From assembly GCF_954871325.1 (NCBI RefSeq), contig NC_088778.1, positions 15,527,666-15,591,665 on the forward strand: DNA of 64,000 bases, read 5' to 3'. This DNA comes from Gordionus sp. m RMFG-2023 (lineage: Eukaryota > Nematomorpha > Gordioida > Chordodea > Parachordodidae). Under the pieces are notes generated by a model, which had not been told where the DNA came from, made no database searches, and worked only from the letters and a program-made list of their open reading frames with translations. The position numbers and the translations under genes were made by a program. This document shows positions 46,701 to 58,315 of the stretch, piece by piece (position 1 is the first letter of the stretch; every line of letters starts with the position of its first letter).

Positions 46701-47210
46701 AAATCAAAAATAAGTTCAAATTTTTTTTTATAATTAGGCGATTAACATAAAATCCAGATATCCCTCCCTTCACATTTTCCAATTAAATTATGTTTATTGG
46801 TTAAACATCCTAAACAAAAAAAAATAATGTTTGAACTTTATAACCGAGATGAACTAGCGATCTCCGAAATGGGACATTTTAATCCAATTTAATTATCTAT
46901 ATTATCAAAGTTAATAATACTCACAATCTTTTTGTTTTTGAAACTTTATTTCTAGATAATAATCTTTTTTGGTAGTGGAAGGTTGTAAGAGAAGGAGAGA
47001 AAGAATCCTTAAAAAGTTGAATTTGATAGGGCTGGAGCATTAGACAGGAATAAATGGCGATCGCGGTGTTTTAGTGTGACAAACACTTATGCATTCACGT
47101 AAATTATCTACCATAGCTTATCGAATTAGCCATCGCTTGCAATTTTTGCAACCTCCTGGTCTTTTAATTCACTAGAACCTTGTAAAACATTTATTTATTA
47201 TATCACTCAT
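43750..47210. other. Intergenic stretch without a recognised gene
   Basis: Mostly A+T-rich. A block of near-balanced composition at about 43975-44300 (with cggtgttttggtgtg) shares a short motif with about 47060-47090 (cggtgttttagtgtgacaaacact). A run of 10 G lies at about 44337. A second balanced block lies at about 45440-45580. The minus ORF 44267-44467 spans the G-run and is not convincing. Confidence 0.45.
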
Positions 47211-47435
47211 TTAGAGTAATTTACTATTGTGCCTTCTTTGCGTAGCATGATGAGAAGATACCCTTTTCTTCTTTTTGGTTATAACACGTATAGTCTCCAA
47301 TTCTTTAGAGTAAGATAATACTTTCATCTTTATCAATATCTTGATTATAAATACGCATATGATAATTCCAAGAAAAAAACCAGAAAAATAAATGACCGAA
47401 TAAAATAAGACCACTTTATCTAGTTTGATATTCAT
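47211..47435 (-). CDS. Small single-pass membrane protein, unrecognised
   Basis: An ATG-started 74-codon ORF. Residues 8-32 (VVLFYSVIYFSGFFLGIIIC and onward) form one strong membrane helix; a basic C-terminal half follows (KILIKMK, then TKKKKRVSSHHATQRRHN). By the positive-inside rule the C-terminus faces the cytosol. The His/Arg-rich tail ends in KLL. No family recognised. It could be a genuine small protein or a terminal exon. Compare 18682-18930, also minus strand with one helix containing a GxFLG motif. Confidence 0.4.
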   Translation of the reverse strand: MNIKLDKVVLFYSVIYFSGFFLGIIICVFIIKILIKMKVLSYSKELETIRVITKKKKRVSSHHATQRRHNSKLL

Positions 47436-49706
47436 TATATATTATTTTATAAAAAATAGAATATTCTTATAGCATTTTAAACTTATTAACTAAAATTTTA
47501 CTTTTATATACATAAACTTAATTTAAGATATCAAAGAAAGGTAATTTAATATATTTAAGTAATTATTTTAATTTTGTCAAATTTCAATTTAAAAATATAA
47601 ATTGTCATACTTTAATTTTTGGACGAATCATATATTCTAAATTTTTATGATAACGAAATGAAAAAAGAAACAAAGATATTATATTTCATACTGATTAAAT
47701 TTATGGAAATATTAGTAATCGTGTTATGTTCTTAATATAATTTGATGGCACAAAACCGGATTACCATTTAGCCTAAAAGTCTTAGCTTTATCCCAAACCA
47801 AGGTCATGTATTGAAGGGATGGCATGATATTAATAAAATAAAGTATTATTTATTTATTTATTAGTAACAATTATAAATTTAATTAAAATATTTTTTGTAA
47901 AATAAAAATTTATATAAAAAATTAATCTGAATAATTGAAACATAATTTAAAGTATATCCATTTTTACATACAATGTATAATCCTCTGAACAAGTTTATTA
48001 TTCTGATTGTACCGTCCACACTCAACTACTTTGTTCAGATATTTTATAAAATTATTCAGGTGATGAGAGGCACAATAGCGAAAACAGTATTTATGTAAAA
48101 AATCCTCAATCAATTTTTAAGCTTCATTTACTTTCCGAGCCATAGTTTTTTACCCGTCATAATCGGATTGTTTTTACCACGTTTAAATGATATTTCATGG
48201 GATTTGAGATCTGCATGGTCTTAGTCCAGACCGAAGTTCGGGTTGGACAAAATTCTTCTTAAGAGTCTAGCAAAAATTGCTGGGCCCTGCAAACTTTTCT
48301 AATGATAATATAATTTTAGCTATTGCCTGGGCGTTAAAATTTTTAGTTGAAAGAAGCCAAAAATATTCATTGATGGCGAATCGTTCAATATTATAAATAA
48401 GGGAAGCCATTCTTACATTGGACATTTGCAATTCTATAACGGCGTGAAGGACGAATAAAACCAGAGATATTGACTAAATGATTATGTAAGAAGTCCCTAT
48501 AGTAAATAAACATTCTATAGGCGAAAAATTTCGGCGTTGGAATTACCGTAGTGGATAAAAGTAGAAAATAGGATTGAATTGTTAAAATCAGTTCTTCTGC
48601 AAATAAACAACTTCTGGGGTTTTGAATATAATCTAGGAAAATAATTAACAGGCGATGCTAAAAACTTTATACCTACCCTCCAAGTCACGAAAGACAAAAT
48701 TTTGATCAAGCCCAAATAATCACTGTTATCAAATTTTGATCAAGTCCAAATTCTAACAACTTTTGCTATAGAAAGAACGAAGGTTTGATCAAAATCAGTA
48801 TACCCATCCAAGAATTCCCTAAATTATGTGGTTATGCGGAGATAAATTATAAAATTTAAAATGAGAGATCCTCGATTTTAAATCGTTTGGCATTTGTAAT
48901 GTGGTTTTAAATATATTGATTTTTCTACGTCAGTTAGAAATTTAAAACCATTAATTATTTTGAATAAAAGTAAAATTAAATCTATACAATGACTGTATGA
49001 TAAATCTTTTTTTTTATAAGAAACACTCCTATATTTTTTTAAAGTTTTTTTTTTGGATATTTTGTGACATTTTCTGAAAATTTGCAAAATTTATTTATAT
49101 TGCAAATTCCACAGGTACAATGAAAATGATATTTTATTTAATATAAAAAAAACATCTCCCCTTTATTTATGGATATGTAGGAAAATTTTATACAAATATT
49201 ACAAGACACTTATTTTTGATTTCCGATTCTTTTTGAGTAAAATTATGTAACTCAATGAAAATGGCATGAAATTAAAATATAATTACAATTTGGTTAAGTG
49301 AGAATAATTAAATCTATTTTATAATTTAAAAATTAATTTTTATTAATCATGGAAAATTTATATTCGCGCCCAATTAGATAAGATAATTTTTTGGAAGGAT
49401 ATAAATGTACATAATATTGGAGTTAAATTTCTAAATCAAACGCATGTGTTCAACATTCACCTACAAATAAAGAAGCGCATTCACGTTCGTTCAACATGTA
49501 TATAAAATAACTAACATTGCAATCAAATAAAGTCTCTTTAAATTAGAATTTGATGATTTTGAAACTAATATACTTTTTGGACATACATTTGGTGATAGAA
49601 TCAGTTCGTATTATTTATATTTGGGCCATGGCAATGTTCGAAATTAGATGATGGATGATGAGAAATGTCAACATCCATGCATATGCTAATCTATAATATA
49701 TAAATA
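47436..49706. other. Intergenic stretch, possible decayed coding patch at 48200-48720
   Basis: The patch at about 48200-48720 has a more balanced composition and plus-strand stretches such as LGPANFSNDNIILAIAWALK and LQVTKDKILIKPK, broken by stops. It looks like old transposon coding sequence, but no family could be assigned. The rest is plain A+T-rich DNA. Confidence 0.35.
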
Positions 49707-50085
49707 CAGGGTTTCCCATTCAAAAAAGGAAAAGTCCCAATTAAAAAAGGAAATGTTTCAATTATAAAAGGAGAAGGTTCAATCAAAAAAGGAAAAGTGT
49801 CAATCAAAAAAGGAAAATTCCCAAAAAGAAAGGAAATAGTCCGATCAAAAAAGGAAAAGTGTCAAAAAAAAGGAAAAGGTCAATTAAAAAAGGAAAAATG
49901 TCAATCGAAAAAGGAAAATTCCCAAAAGGAAAGGAAAAGTGTCAATCAAAAAAGGAAAAAAGTCAATCTAAAAAGGAAAATTCCCAAAAGGAAGGGAAAA
50001 TTCCCAAAAGGAAGGGAAAATTCCCATTCAAAAAAGGAAAATCGTAATTTTTCTTAAATTTTTATTTATTTTTGTCATTCCTTTT
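49707..50085. mobile_element. Half copy of the minisatellite element (left arm)
   Basis: TA followed by CAGGGTTTCCCATTC, then ~17-bp AAAAAAGGAAAAG-type units to about 50045, then the shared internal cgtaatttttcttaaattt. It breaks off where tagtgttgcgtaatcggc (about 50087) begins, which itself looks like a hAT end, so the second half was probably displaced. ORFs at 49797-50057 are repeat by-products. Confidence 0.75.
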
Positions 50086-50313
50086 AGTGTTGCGTAATCG
50101 GCTAAAAACTACGCCTAAGCCTAAAAATTGTCTAACTAAGCCTATAAATCGGCTAAAATTAAATTAGTCAAAATTCTGCATCGATGCTTAGCATTAATTA
50201 TTATTTATTTATTTTAGTAAAATAATTTATTTTATTTATATTTAATGTAAATATTTTATTATTATCTACAAATAAACATGATATGATTTAATATTTTTTA
50301 TTAATATTATTAT

Positions 50314-51847
50314 CAGGGTTTCGAACCGTTTAGTATAACGGTTCGGTTCGTTCCGGTTTTTAGTTTAAAATTTTATAAAGGTTTTGTTCCATTTCGGTTT
50401 TAAAAAAAAACATATCGGTTCGGTTCGGTTTATAATTTATAACGGTTCTTTTCGGTTTGTTCCGGTTTTTATAAATTTAATTTAAAAAAAATTAATCATT
50501 AACCATGTATATATTAATTTTAGAGAAAAATCTTTTTAGTTTATAATTTCTTATTTAATTTATCCATGATAATCAAATAGATATTTTTATTAAATTTAGG
50601 AAATATAAATTAGACAAATTAGTTTTTTTTTATTTCATAAATAAATAAGATAAAAACAAACATGCGTAAATACAATAATCAATAAAATAATATGTATACT
50701 ATACTATTTAGGTTTAAAAACAGAATTCGAACGGATAACTAAAATATTTTCTAATATTTCAGGATTTAATTTAGTTCTCTGCGCAGAGAGTATAAACTTA
50801 AGGCTTGAAAATGCTCTTTCTACGGAGACCTGCGTAGCTGGAACTGCTAACACAGTTATAGCTAACTTATAAAGTTCTGGCATACTATTCTTTACATTTT
50901 CCCAATAATTCAAAAGATTAGTATCTTTTTCTAATCTCTCTCTATATTATCAAATGACCGAATTATATATTCTATTTCTATACATTTATTATAATTTTCG
51001 ATGCCCTGAGAATTATTCTTATTAAGACTTTCATGCGACTTTAATAAATCTTCAAAATGATCATCTAAATTATCCTTCGAATACGAAAACGTAGGCATAG
51101 TATTTAGAATTTCAATATTCTGATTATTTAGATTTTATAATATTCGAATGCTGAATTTAAAAAAACAATGATTATAAATAAATAATTATTATATCATTAA
51201 AATATTGCTGACTATTTTATTTATTGTCATTTAAATTCTATGATCCAAGTTTTTATAATGAGATAAAAAATAAACCATATGATATAAAAATGAATGTAAA
51301 AGGTACTTGATTTCTATTAGATGTTATTTATTAATAATAGAATTGTATAATTTTTTCCTAATTATTAGCAGGTATTATTCTAAAAGCTTATTAATATCTT
51401 ATATATAAATTTGTTAATTTAGCCAAGAATAATTATGTCTGATTTTAAGATATCTTATCTTATCTTATCTAATTAACAGATAAATTGTCTAATCTCTTAT
51501 AAATTAAGTATTTAAAGAAAAAACAACAAACCTGGTATTATTTGATATATAATGTTGATAATATAAAAATATTTAATTTGATATATAATGTTGATAATAT
51601 ATAAATATTTAATTTGAAAAGAAATCACCAATTTAAAAAATGCCCCCAAGGAAAATTAAAATTTTAAATTTAGGTTAATAATTTAAAATTAATTATTTTT
51701 AAAACCGTTTTGAACCGGTTTAAACCGGTTCAAAATATTTATAACGGTTCGGTTCGCTCTTTTAATATTTTCTTCATAACGGTTCGGTTAAGGTTACGGT
51801 TCAGAAAATCATAACGGTTCATTCCGGTTTTGCGGTTCGAACCCCTG
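50314..51847 (-). mobile_element. hAT DNA transposon (hAT-3), 1.5 kb
   Basis: The ends are CAGGGTTTCGAACCG and, inverted, CAGGGGTTCGAACCG (14 of 15). Both subterminal regions are packed with CGGTTCGGTTCG/AACGGTTC repeats (50325-50470 and 51700-51845). A hAT C-terminal domain lies inside on the minus strand. The flanking 8-mers do not match well (attattat / cctgctat), so the target duplication has decayed or the ends are mis-set by a few bases. Confidence 0.78.
50704..50913 (-). pseudogene. hAT transposase C-terminal dimerisation domain (hAT-3)
   Basis: The 69-codon frame reads YWENVKNSMPELYKLAITVL, then VPATQVSVERAFSSLKFIL and LNPEILENILVIRSN. This is a near-complete hAT dimerisation domain (YW......P.L..LA...L..PA+....ERAFS........R..L.P......L..+.N). 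Upstream, minus-strand coding continues weakly to about 51110 without an intact frame, and the catalytic core is largely gone. Well preserved compared with hAT-1 and hAT-2. Confidence 0.85.
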
Positions 51848-52026
51848 CCTGCTATATTGTAAAAATGTAATATTCTTTTTAATATAATTTATTAATAATT
51901 TTCTTTTTCACAATCTTCTTTGTAAATACATCTTTTATTGAGGAATTATATTGTAAATTTTATTAGATAAATAAACAATCTTTTAGGTGAAATCTTTTAT
52001 AATTTTTTTAAAATTATCTATTTTTT

Positions 52027-52842
52027 GGGTAGGTCAATAAGTCGAAAGGCTCGCAAGGTTAAGTCGAAAGGCTTGGTAATACGAAAGGCTAAAAAATAAT
52101 ATTCAAAATAAAAATAACAAAGAAAATGTTTAATGAGATATTTGATTGATTTATTGCTTTTTTAGAGAAAAAATATTATTAATAACATTACAATAATATA
52201 TAAAAAATATGGAAATTTTAAGATCTTTTCAATTTTTTTATTAATTCTTTGAAATAATTTGCGGTTTTAAAAATAATTTTATTATATTAATTTTTAAATT
52301 AATATTTTTTAATTAAATTAATATTTGGTTATGATTTTATATATTAAGTAAGTATAAATATATTGTAATTACTTGATAAAGAAGTAAATGAGAAACATAA
52401 ATTTTTTTAAGGTATTTTTAATTTGAGAAAGCATCTAAGAGGGGAAAGGCTAACATCTTAAACGTAATTTTGAATATAATTATATCATTAAACTCCGAAT
52501 TTAACCGCTTAGATGTATTTTTTTACGTTTCCGGTTCACGAAATAAATTTTTTGTTGCGAAAGACATTTAACGGGGAAAGGCTAACATTTTAAGAGTAAT
52601 TTTGTAATATTTTATATCATTGAACTCAGAATTTAATTCTCTATCCAAAACCGCTTAGATGTATTTTTTTACGTTTCAGGTTCACGAAATAAATTTTTTG
52701 TCGCGAAAGACTTTTAACGGGGAAAGGCTAACATTTTAAGAGTAATTTTGAAAATATTTATATCATTGAACTCAGAATTTAATTCTCTATCCAAAACCGC
52801 TTAGATGTATTTTTTTACGTTTCCGGTTCACGAAATCTTGGT
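52027..52842. repeat. Left terminal inverted repeat with three ~150-bp subrepeats
   Basis: After ~410 bp of terminal sequence come three head-to-tail units, each starting GGGGAAAGGCTAACAT (about 52442, 52574 and 52721), containing ATTGAACTCAGAATTTAATT, CCGCTTAGATGTATTTTTTT and ending in CGTTTCCGGTTCACGAAAT. The third runs directly into the transposase 3' end. Such subterminal arrays are typical transposase-binding regions. Confidence 0.85.
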
Positions 52843-54275
52843 TGCATTCACACCTTGCTTATTTTGTAAAAACAATTTAATATTCTTTTTAAGATGCTGA
52901 GAACATAATAAATAGGTAGATTTTTCAAAAACTTGCTTTAAACTTTTAATTAAAGATAATTCTTCATCAGAGCCGAATATTAAATTATTAATATTTATTT
53001 TTTAAAAAAACGGATTTTAATTCAGAAAAAAATTTAAAAAAGGTAGTGGTATCCGAATCAGCATGTAAAAAAATTGGGCCTAAAAATATAGGAAAATCCC
53101 CAGTTTTAGCTCTTCTGACACATTTATGCTTAAAAACTAAAGATGTAACATAAAGATCGCCAAGATTAAAAGTTTTATCAATACCTATAATGCACTGATT
53201 ATCAAATAAGCACATGAATTTTAAATTTTTAATCATAAAAGAAGTGTATAATATTAAAGAAGGAACTCTATCTTTATCATGTATAATTACCTGGATAAAT
53301 GGGTGGGTATGAATTTGATTAATAATTTCTAAAATATTATCAGCAATTAGGATAAATTTTATTGGATAAATTAATTTTATTTTTAATTTTGTAAATTTGT
53401 TTAATATTTCTTGGTGTATTAAAAATATCATTATTTCTTATTAATTCATTATACATAAATCTAGTAGATTTAAGCATTTTAATAGAATTTTTAATATTAT
53501 CAATTACACTAACTGGAGTGCTAATATAAGAAATCTGATTTTTTTAAGTTACCATGACTAGCAGGCCCTGGGTAAGTCCCTATATATTCGACAAGAAAAC
53601 AATTATAAAAAACTAAGATGATTCTTTCATTGGATAAATATAACTTATTTTTCTTTTAAAATTTTTAGAAGCCTTTAAAACACTGTAGTATCCGTAAAAT
53701 TGCTATTTTATTTTCATCTGGGCTTGGTATGAAAATTCGTTTATTTTCGCATTTAGTATCTTTAAAAAATTCATTATTCTTATAAATTAAAGGTCCTATA
53801 GTATGATTTTTTTCAAGAATATAATAAGATTTAAGTAATGGAGATTTATAACCAGTCCAAGGCCCACAATCATCAAAAAATTTATTAGATTTATTATTTT
53901 TATTGATTAAATAAAATTTATTATCTTTACAACCTCCAGGAATATTTGATAAAATATTTTTTGGATTCTTTAAAATATTTATTGCATCTAATACATTTAA
54001 AAATTTACCATAATTTTCATTATCAAATATTATTTGATCTTTATTTAAATTTAAAATGTTATTCGAAAATTTTTCTATAGATAGGTCATAATTATTTATT
54101 TTTTTATTTTTTAAAAAATTATCGCTTAAGTTTTCATTAAAAAAATCATTATCAAACTCATCTCCAGTACCATTAATATTTTCATCTGTAACAAAAGAAA
54201 CATTTTTTATATCATTTATGAGTAAAGAAATTGTTGAATCTAAATCATAATTGCCCAAATTATCATCAATTATTT

Positions 54276-54920
54276 CACAAGATATATTACGAGTCGACTC
54301 AGAAACATTTTGTATATTATTTTTGGGTAAAGCATTTGTTGAATCTAAATCATAATTGTTAAAATTATTATCTACACAAGACTTACCATTAATATTTTCA
54401 ACAATAACAAAAGAAACATTTTTTTATCATTTATGGGTAAAGAAATTGTTGAATCTAAATCATAATTGCCCAAATTATCATCAATTATTTCACAAGATAT
54501 ATTATGAGTCGACTCAGAAACATTTTGTATATCATTGATGGGTAAAGAAATTGTTGAATCGAAATCATAATTGCTAAAATTATTATCTACACAAGACATA
54601 CTATTAATATTTTCATCAATAACAAAAGAAACATTTTTTATATCATTTATGGGTAAAGAAATTGTTGAATCTAAATCATAATTGCCCAAATTATCATCAA
54701 TTATTTCACAAGATATATTATGAGTCGACTCAGAAACATTTTGTATATCATTGATGGGTAAAGAAATTGTTGAATCTAAATCATAATTGCTAAAATTATT
54801 ATCTACACAAGACATACCATTAATATTTTCATCTATAACAAAAGAAACATTTTTTATATCATTTATTGGTAAAGAAATTGTTGAATCTAAAAAATTGCCC
54901 AAATTATCAGCTATTATTTC
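54276..54920 (-). repeat. 216-bp coding tandem repeat (72-aa unit of two 36-aa halves)
   Basis: cacaagatatattatgagtc recurs at 54276, 54491, 54707 and 54920, spacings 215, 216 and 213 bp. Each unit encodes alternating halves: NYDLDSTISLPINDIKNVSF + VIDENIN...VDNNFS, and NYDLDSTISLPINDIQNVSE + STHNISCEIIDDNLG. The 1-bp shortfall in the first interval accounts for the frameshift near 54425. The 213-bp interval keeps frame. Confidence 0.9.
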
Positions 54921-54950
54921 ACAAGATATATTATGAGTGGACTTATCTAT

Positions 54951-55070
54951 AATAAAGGAATAATTATCTATATCATTGTAAATAAAGGAATAATTATCTA
55001 TATCATTGTAAATAAAGGAATAATTATCTATATCATTGTAAATAAAGGAATAATTATCTATATCATTGTA
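54951..55070 (-). repeat. 30-bp coding tandem repeat, four exact copies
   Basis: aataaaggaataattatcta followed by tatcattgta is repeated four times without a mismatch (54951-55070). On the minus strand it encodes YNDIDNYSFI four times, in the transposase linker just before the 72-aa repeats. Being a multiple of three it preserves frame. Perfect identity implies very recent expansion. Confidence 0.92.
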
Positions 55071-55174
55071 AATATTAACTCTCTTATTCTCTAGATCATT
55101 AAAAGGCGGTTGGGCCGATGAAATTGGCTTTAACAGAGCAAAATGATTAAATGTATCATTTAATTTATAATGTT

Positions 55175-55575
55175 TAGAGCAACTAGATTAATATTAATTT
55201 ACATGGTGTTTGTTTTCTAACACCACGCCCATATATTTTCATTGTATATGGGTTTTCCATTAAAACATTGCCATTTACAGGAGGATAAAAAGTACAAATC
55301 GGAAATTGCAGCACTTATAGCGTATAAATGCATTGACTCGGCCCAACCTCCTACTCTTAAAATATCACTTAATAAATTTTGATAACTACTTATAATAATA
55401 TAATTACTAATAATCATTTCATACTTCGGGTCTTTGGTGTCGTATATATATCTAAAAAGAATCATTTCTATTCTGGCCATAAGTCTGATATATAGATGAT
55501 ACTTTTCGTCTCCAAAAATACCCAACGACACAGCTCTATATGCACAAATAACATCAGAATCAACCTTTTATAAAT
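55175..55575 (-). pseudogene. OTU/vertnin-like domain of the 52027-61674 transposon
   Basis: An open minus-strand stretch encodes VDSDVICAYRAVSLGIFGDE, KYHLYIRLMARIEMILF, YIYDTKD and VGGWAESMHLYAISAAISD. The arrangement (acidic-C-x-RA-S, GxExxHxxLR, then W-x-E-x-H-L-x-A-x-A) parallels OTU-type cysteine peptidases and the N-terminus of vertnin. Cys and the W..SMHL His-region are present; catalysis is untested. The frame ends at a TAG at about 55217; beyond it SKHYKLNDTFNHFALL continues in a compatible frame after a possible 41-nt GTGTTA..TCTAG intron (about 55175-55215). It has no ATG of its own, so an upstream exon is needed. Confidence 0.6.
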
Positions 55576-55619
55576 AAAATTTATAATAACATGAGTAATA
55601 TAATATATAAACAATAAAT

Positions 55620-55786
55620 TATATTTATTTTTGATTTTAATAGCTAATAATGGCGATTTAAAATATTTGGTTTTAGGCCCGAATTTGAAAAAATTTTCAG
55701 GCCCAGCCAGGGTGTTTTTTTAAAAAAAATTTTGGACCCGGCCCGGGTATGTTTAAAAAATTAAAGGCCGGGCCTGCAAGTCTCTG
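55620..55786. mobile_element. Left-truncated copy of the 31165-31451 MITE
   Basis: Shares atatttatttttgatttt, tttaaaatatttggtttta and the GGCCCAGCC / GGGCCTGCA blocks, ending GCAAGTCTCTG (compare GCAGATCTCTG at 31451). The CAGAGACTTGCAG start is absent. It lies inside the 52027-61674 transposon, upstream of the OTU-like domain. Confidence 0.75.
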
Positions 55787-57787
55787 AAAAACATGCCTAT
55801 GAAATACACTGAAAGTAGATTGAATGATTTGGATCTTTTGAATATTCATAGGCATTTAACACCAAGCAAGGATAGATAATTGAAAAATTAGCTCAAAACA
55901 TACAAAATACAATTATTCCTAAGAAACTATTTGTGTATTAATTTATATTTCTAACATTTAAATTTTTTATACTTTATAAATTTTAAAGGCTCAAAAAATT
56001 CAAATTTCAATTTTGGGTCATTTAAGTGATTCATATCGTGATTATATTCACTTTATATTTTATAATTCACATTTATTTTATAGTTTTTCAATGCCGGTTT
56101 ATATATATAATTTTTTTGTAATTCATATTAATTTAAAATTGTGTATTAGAAAAGTTATTAGTCCTAATAAATTTATGTTTATTTTTTTTAATTAACAATA
56201 ATATTTCTTAAAAACTTTTATTATCCCCTCTCCCCCAGACTAACTTCCTGCGCGCGCCTTGTCATACAAATTATAAAATATTACCTTCAAAGGATTATAC
56301 CGCGTAAGTATCTGAGCTTGTGTCAATCTTAAGATCTCTTCAGCTGTTGTATCTAGTGTGCCAGTAAATTCGGGGAAATGATGGGGTAGAGACTCTCCAT
56401 AAGCCGATAATTTAGTTAGTATAGCATTGGCATTATCCTTTGTTGGACATCTACTTAATCTTAAAGAAATGATGAAAATTTTAAAAACCCATAAACCTGG
56501 AGTTAATCATAAGTGGTAGAAAGAGTATATATTTACCCAATCTCAAGGCTTACATAATATTATTTGGATAAAATATTAATCGGGTAATTTTTAAAAATCG
56601 ACCTAAATCCATTTAAAAAAATTGAGTTTAAGAAAAAAAATTATTATTTAAAAAGAATATACCCTATTATAACACTAACCCCGGCTCCCTATTCAGGAAT
56701 TCTATTTTTCTGAACAACCCCCCCCCCCCCTCATCCCCTTGAAAAATTAATCTTTCTAAGCTTATAGGTATATCGACCATTATCATATTTATATAACATA
56801 TTTTTATCAAAAATAGTAATAAATATTTATTATATATAAAATTAATCTTACCTATTAATTAATATTTTGATGTTTTCCATATTAATTTATAGGAATAGTA
56901 AATTTTTAGGTGAGCCAGTTATGGAATAGTAGAAGAAGGAAAATGGAGTTGAAATTATTTTATTTGTTTTCAAATTTATAGGAATAGTAAATTTTTAGGT
57001 GAGCCAGTTATGGAATATTAGAAGATGGAAAATGGAGTCGAAATTATTTTATTTGTTTTTATATTTTTTTGTTTTTAAATTTATAGTTTTTATTGTAGGA
57101 ATTAAATAAAAAAACATTTTTTTCAGAGGGATAATAATTAATCTTTCTTTCTTTCTTTCTTATGAATGAATTTTTATGTCGGTATTTTGTAAGGAAGTAA
57201 ATAAAAAATATCATCAACAATTTAGAAAAGCTAAAAAATTATAATAAACAAATATTTAAAAGGATTTTCAAAAAATTTTACAGAATAATTGAGAAGGAAT
57301 TTCAATAATCGCATATACGATTATCAAAAAGAGAAATAAATTTATCACAAAGGGGATATTTGTGTTAAGACCAAAAGCACTCAATGATGGTTGCCTTCAC
57401 GTGGCTAAGAGCGGAAACAGAAAATATTTGTAATTTAAATATTTTATGACTAAAAATCGAGAAAATTTACAGATTATAATTAATAAAACAATTTAATTCG
57501 GATAGAAATCAAAAATTTAGAAAATTTAAAGAATTTTAAAAAATTAATAAACAAAAAGATAGGATTTTAAAAATATTATCTTCTAGATTAAAAAAAATCT
57601 CTTACTAGGTGATTTCTCAAATTGCAGAAGAAATTCATCATGTTGGTGGATATTTGCCTAAAGAGGTCTAAGCAGGTTAAGTTAAAAATCATGGGAGTCG
57701 ACAGATTATGTATCTCTTGCACTTAGTTATTAAAAAATGAATAGAATAAGGCTAAATATTGCATATATATAGTAAGCATATAATATG
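55787..57787. other. Transposon interior without recognised coding sequence
   Basis: Contains a TAGTGTTG-family MITE core fragment (about 56535-56625), a run of 12-13 C at about 56718, and a direct duplication of an ~89-bp unit (aggaatagtaaatttttagg at 56891 and 56980, each followed by tgagccagttatggaatattagaag). If the OTU-like frame has upstream exons or a promoter, they should lie here. None could be identified. Confidence 0.5.
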
Positions 57788-58315
57788 AACCGGAAACGTA
57801 AAAAAATACATCTAAGCGGTTTTGGATAGAGAATTAAATTCTGAGTTCAATGATATAAATATATTCAAAATTACTTTTAAAATGTTAGCCTTTCCCCTAT
57901 AAATGTCTTTCGCGACAAAAAATTTATTTTGTGAACCGGAAACGTAAAAAAATACATCTAAGCGGTTAAATTCTGAGTTTAATGATATAATTATATTCAA
58001 AATTACGTTTAAGATGTTAGCCTTTCCCCTCTTAAATGCTTTCTCAAATTAAAAATACCTTAAAAAATTTATGTTTTTCATTTACTTCTTACAATATATT
58101 TATACTTACTTAATATATAAAATCATAACCAAATATTAATTTAATTAAAAAATAAATTAATATAATAAAATTAATTTTTAAAAACCGCAAATTATTTCAA
58201 AGAATTAATAAAAAAATTGAAAAGATCTTAAAATTTCCATATTTTTAATATATTATAATGTTATTATAATATTTTTTCTCTAAAAAAATCAAATATCTCA
58301 TTAATCATTTTCTTT
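57788..58315. repeat. Right terminal inverted repeat (inner part), continuing at 61605-61674
   Basis: The inverse of the left end: gaaccggaaacgtaaaaaaa, two subrepeats with tgttagcctttcccc (about 57885 and 58015), then the terminal ~300 bp up to attttcttt. The remaining ~70 bp of the end was displaced by the nested element and resumes at 61597-61674, finishing tttagaccttgcgc. Confidence 0.85.

Larger units (their letters stand above)
52845..55075 (-). pseudogene. DDE-type transposase (Phantom/vertnin-associated family), decayed
   Basis: Read 5' to 3' on the minus strand: a repeat-rich N-terminal part (54276-55070), then CGPWTGYKSPLLKSYYILEK and IPSPDENKIAILRIL (53680-53860), YPGPASHGNLKKS (about 53540-53580), NTPRNIKQIYK (about 53400-53430), VPSLILYTSFMIKNLKF (about 53210-53270), IIGIDKTFNLGDLYVTSLVF with the probable first catalytic Asp (about 53130-53190), FPIFLGPIFLHADSD, then FGSDEELS with the probable second Asp (about 52960-52980) and LLCSQHLKKNI. 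I recall this motif order from transposon proteins of cnidarians and other invertebrates. At least three shifts break it (about 53005, 53365 and 54425), yet domains are well preserved, so decay is recent. Confidence 0.78.

Noticed and set aside
51825-51847. GGTTCGAACCCC considered as a tRNA T-arm
   Set aside because: It is the inverted end of hAT-3, matched by TTTCGAACCG at 50319; no cloverleaf can be drawn around it.
54951-55070. Four exact 30-bp repeats considered as a CRISPR array
   Set aside because: Copies are directly adjacent without spacers, lie in a coding frame, and the context is eukaryotic.
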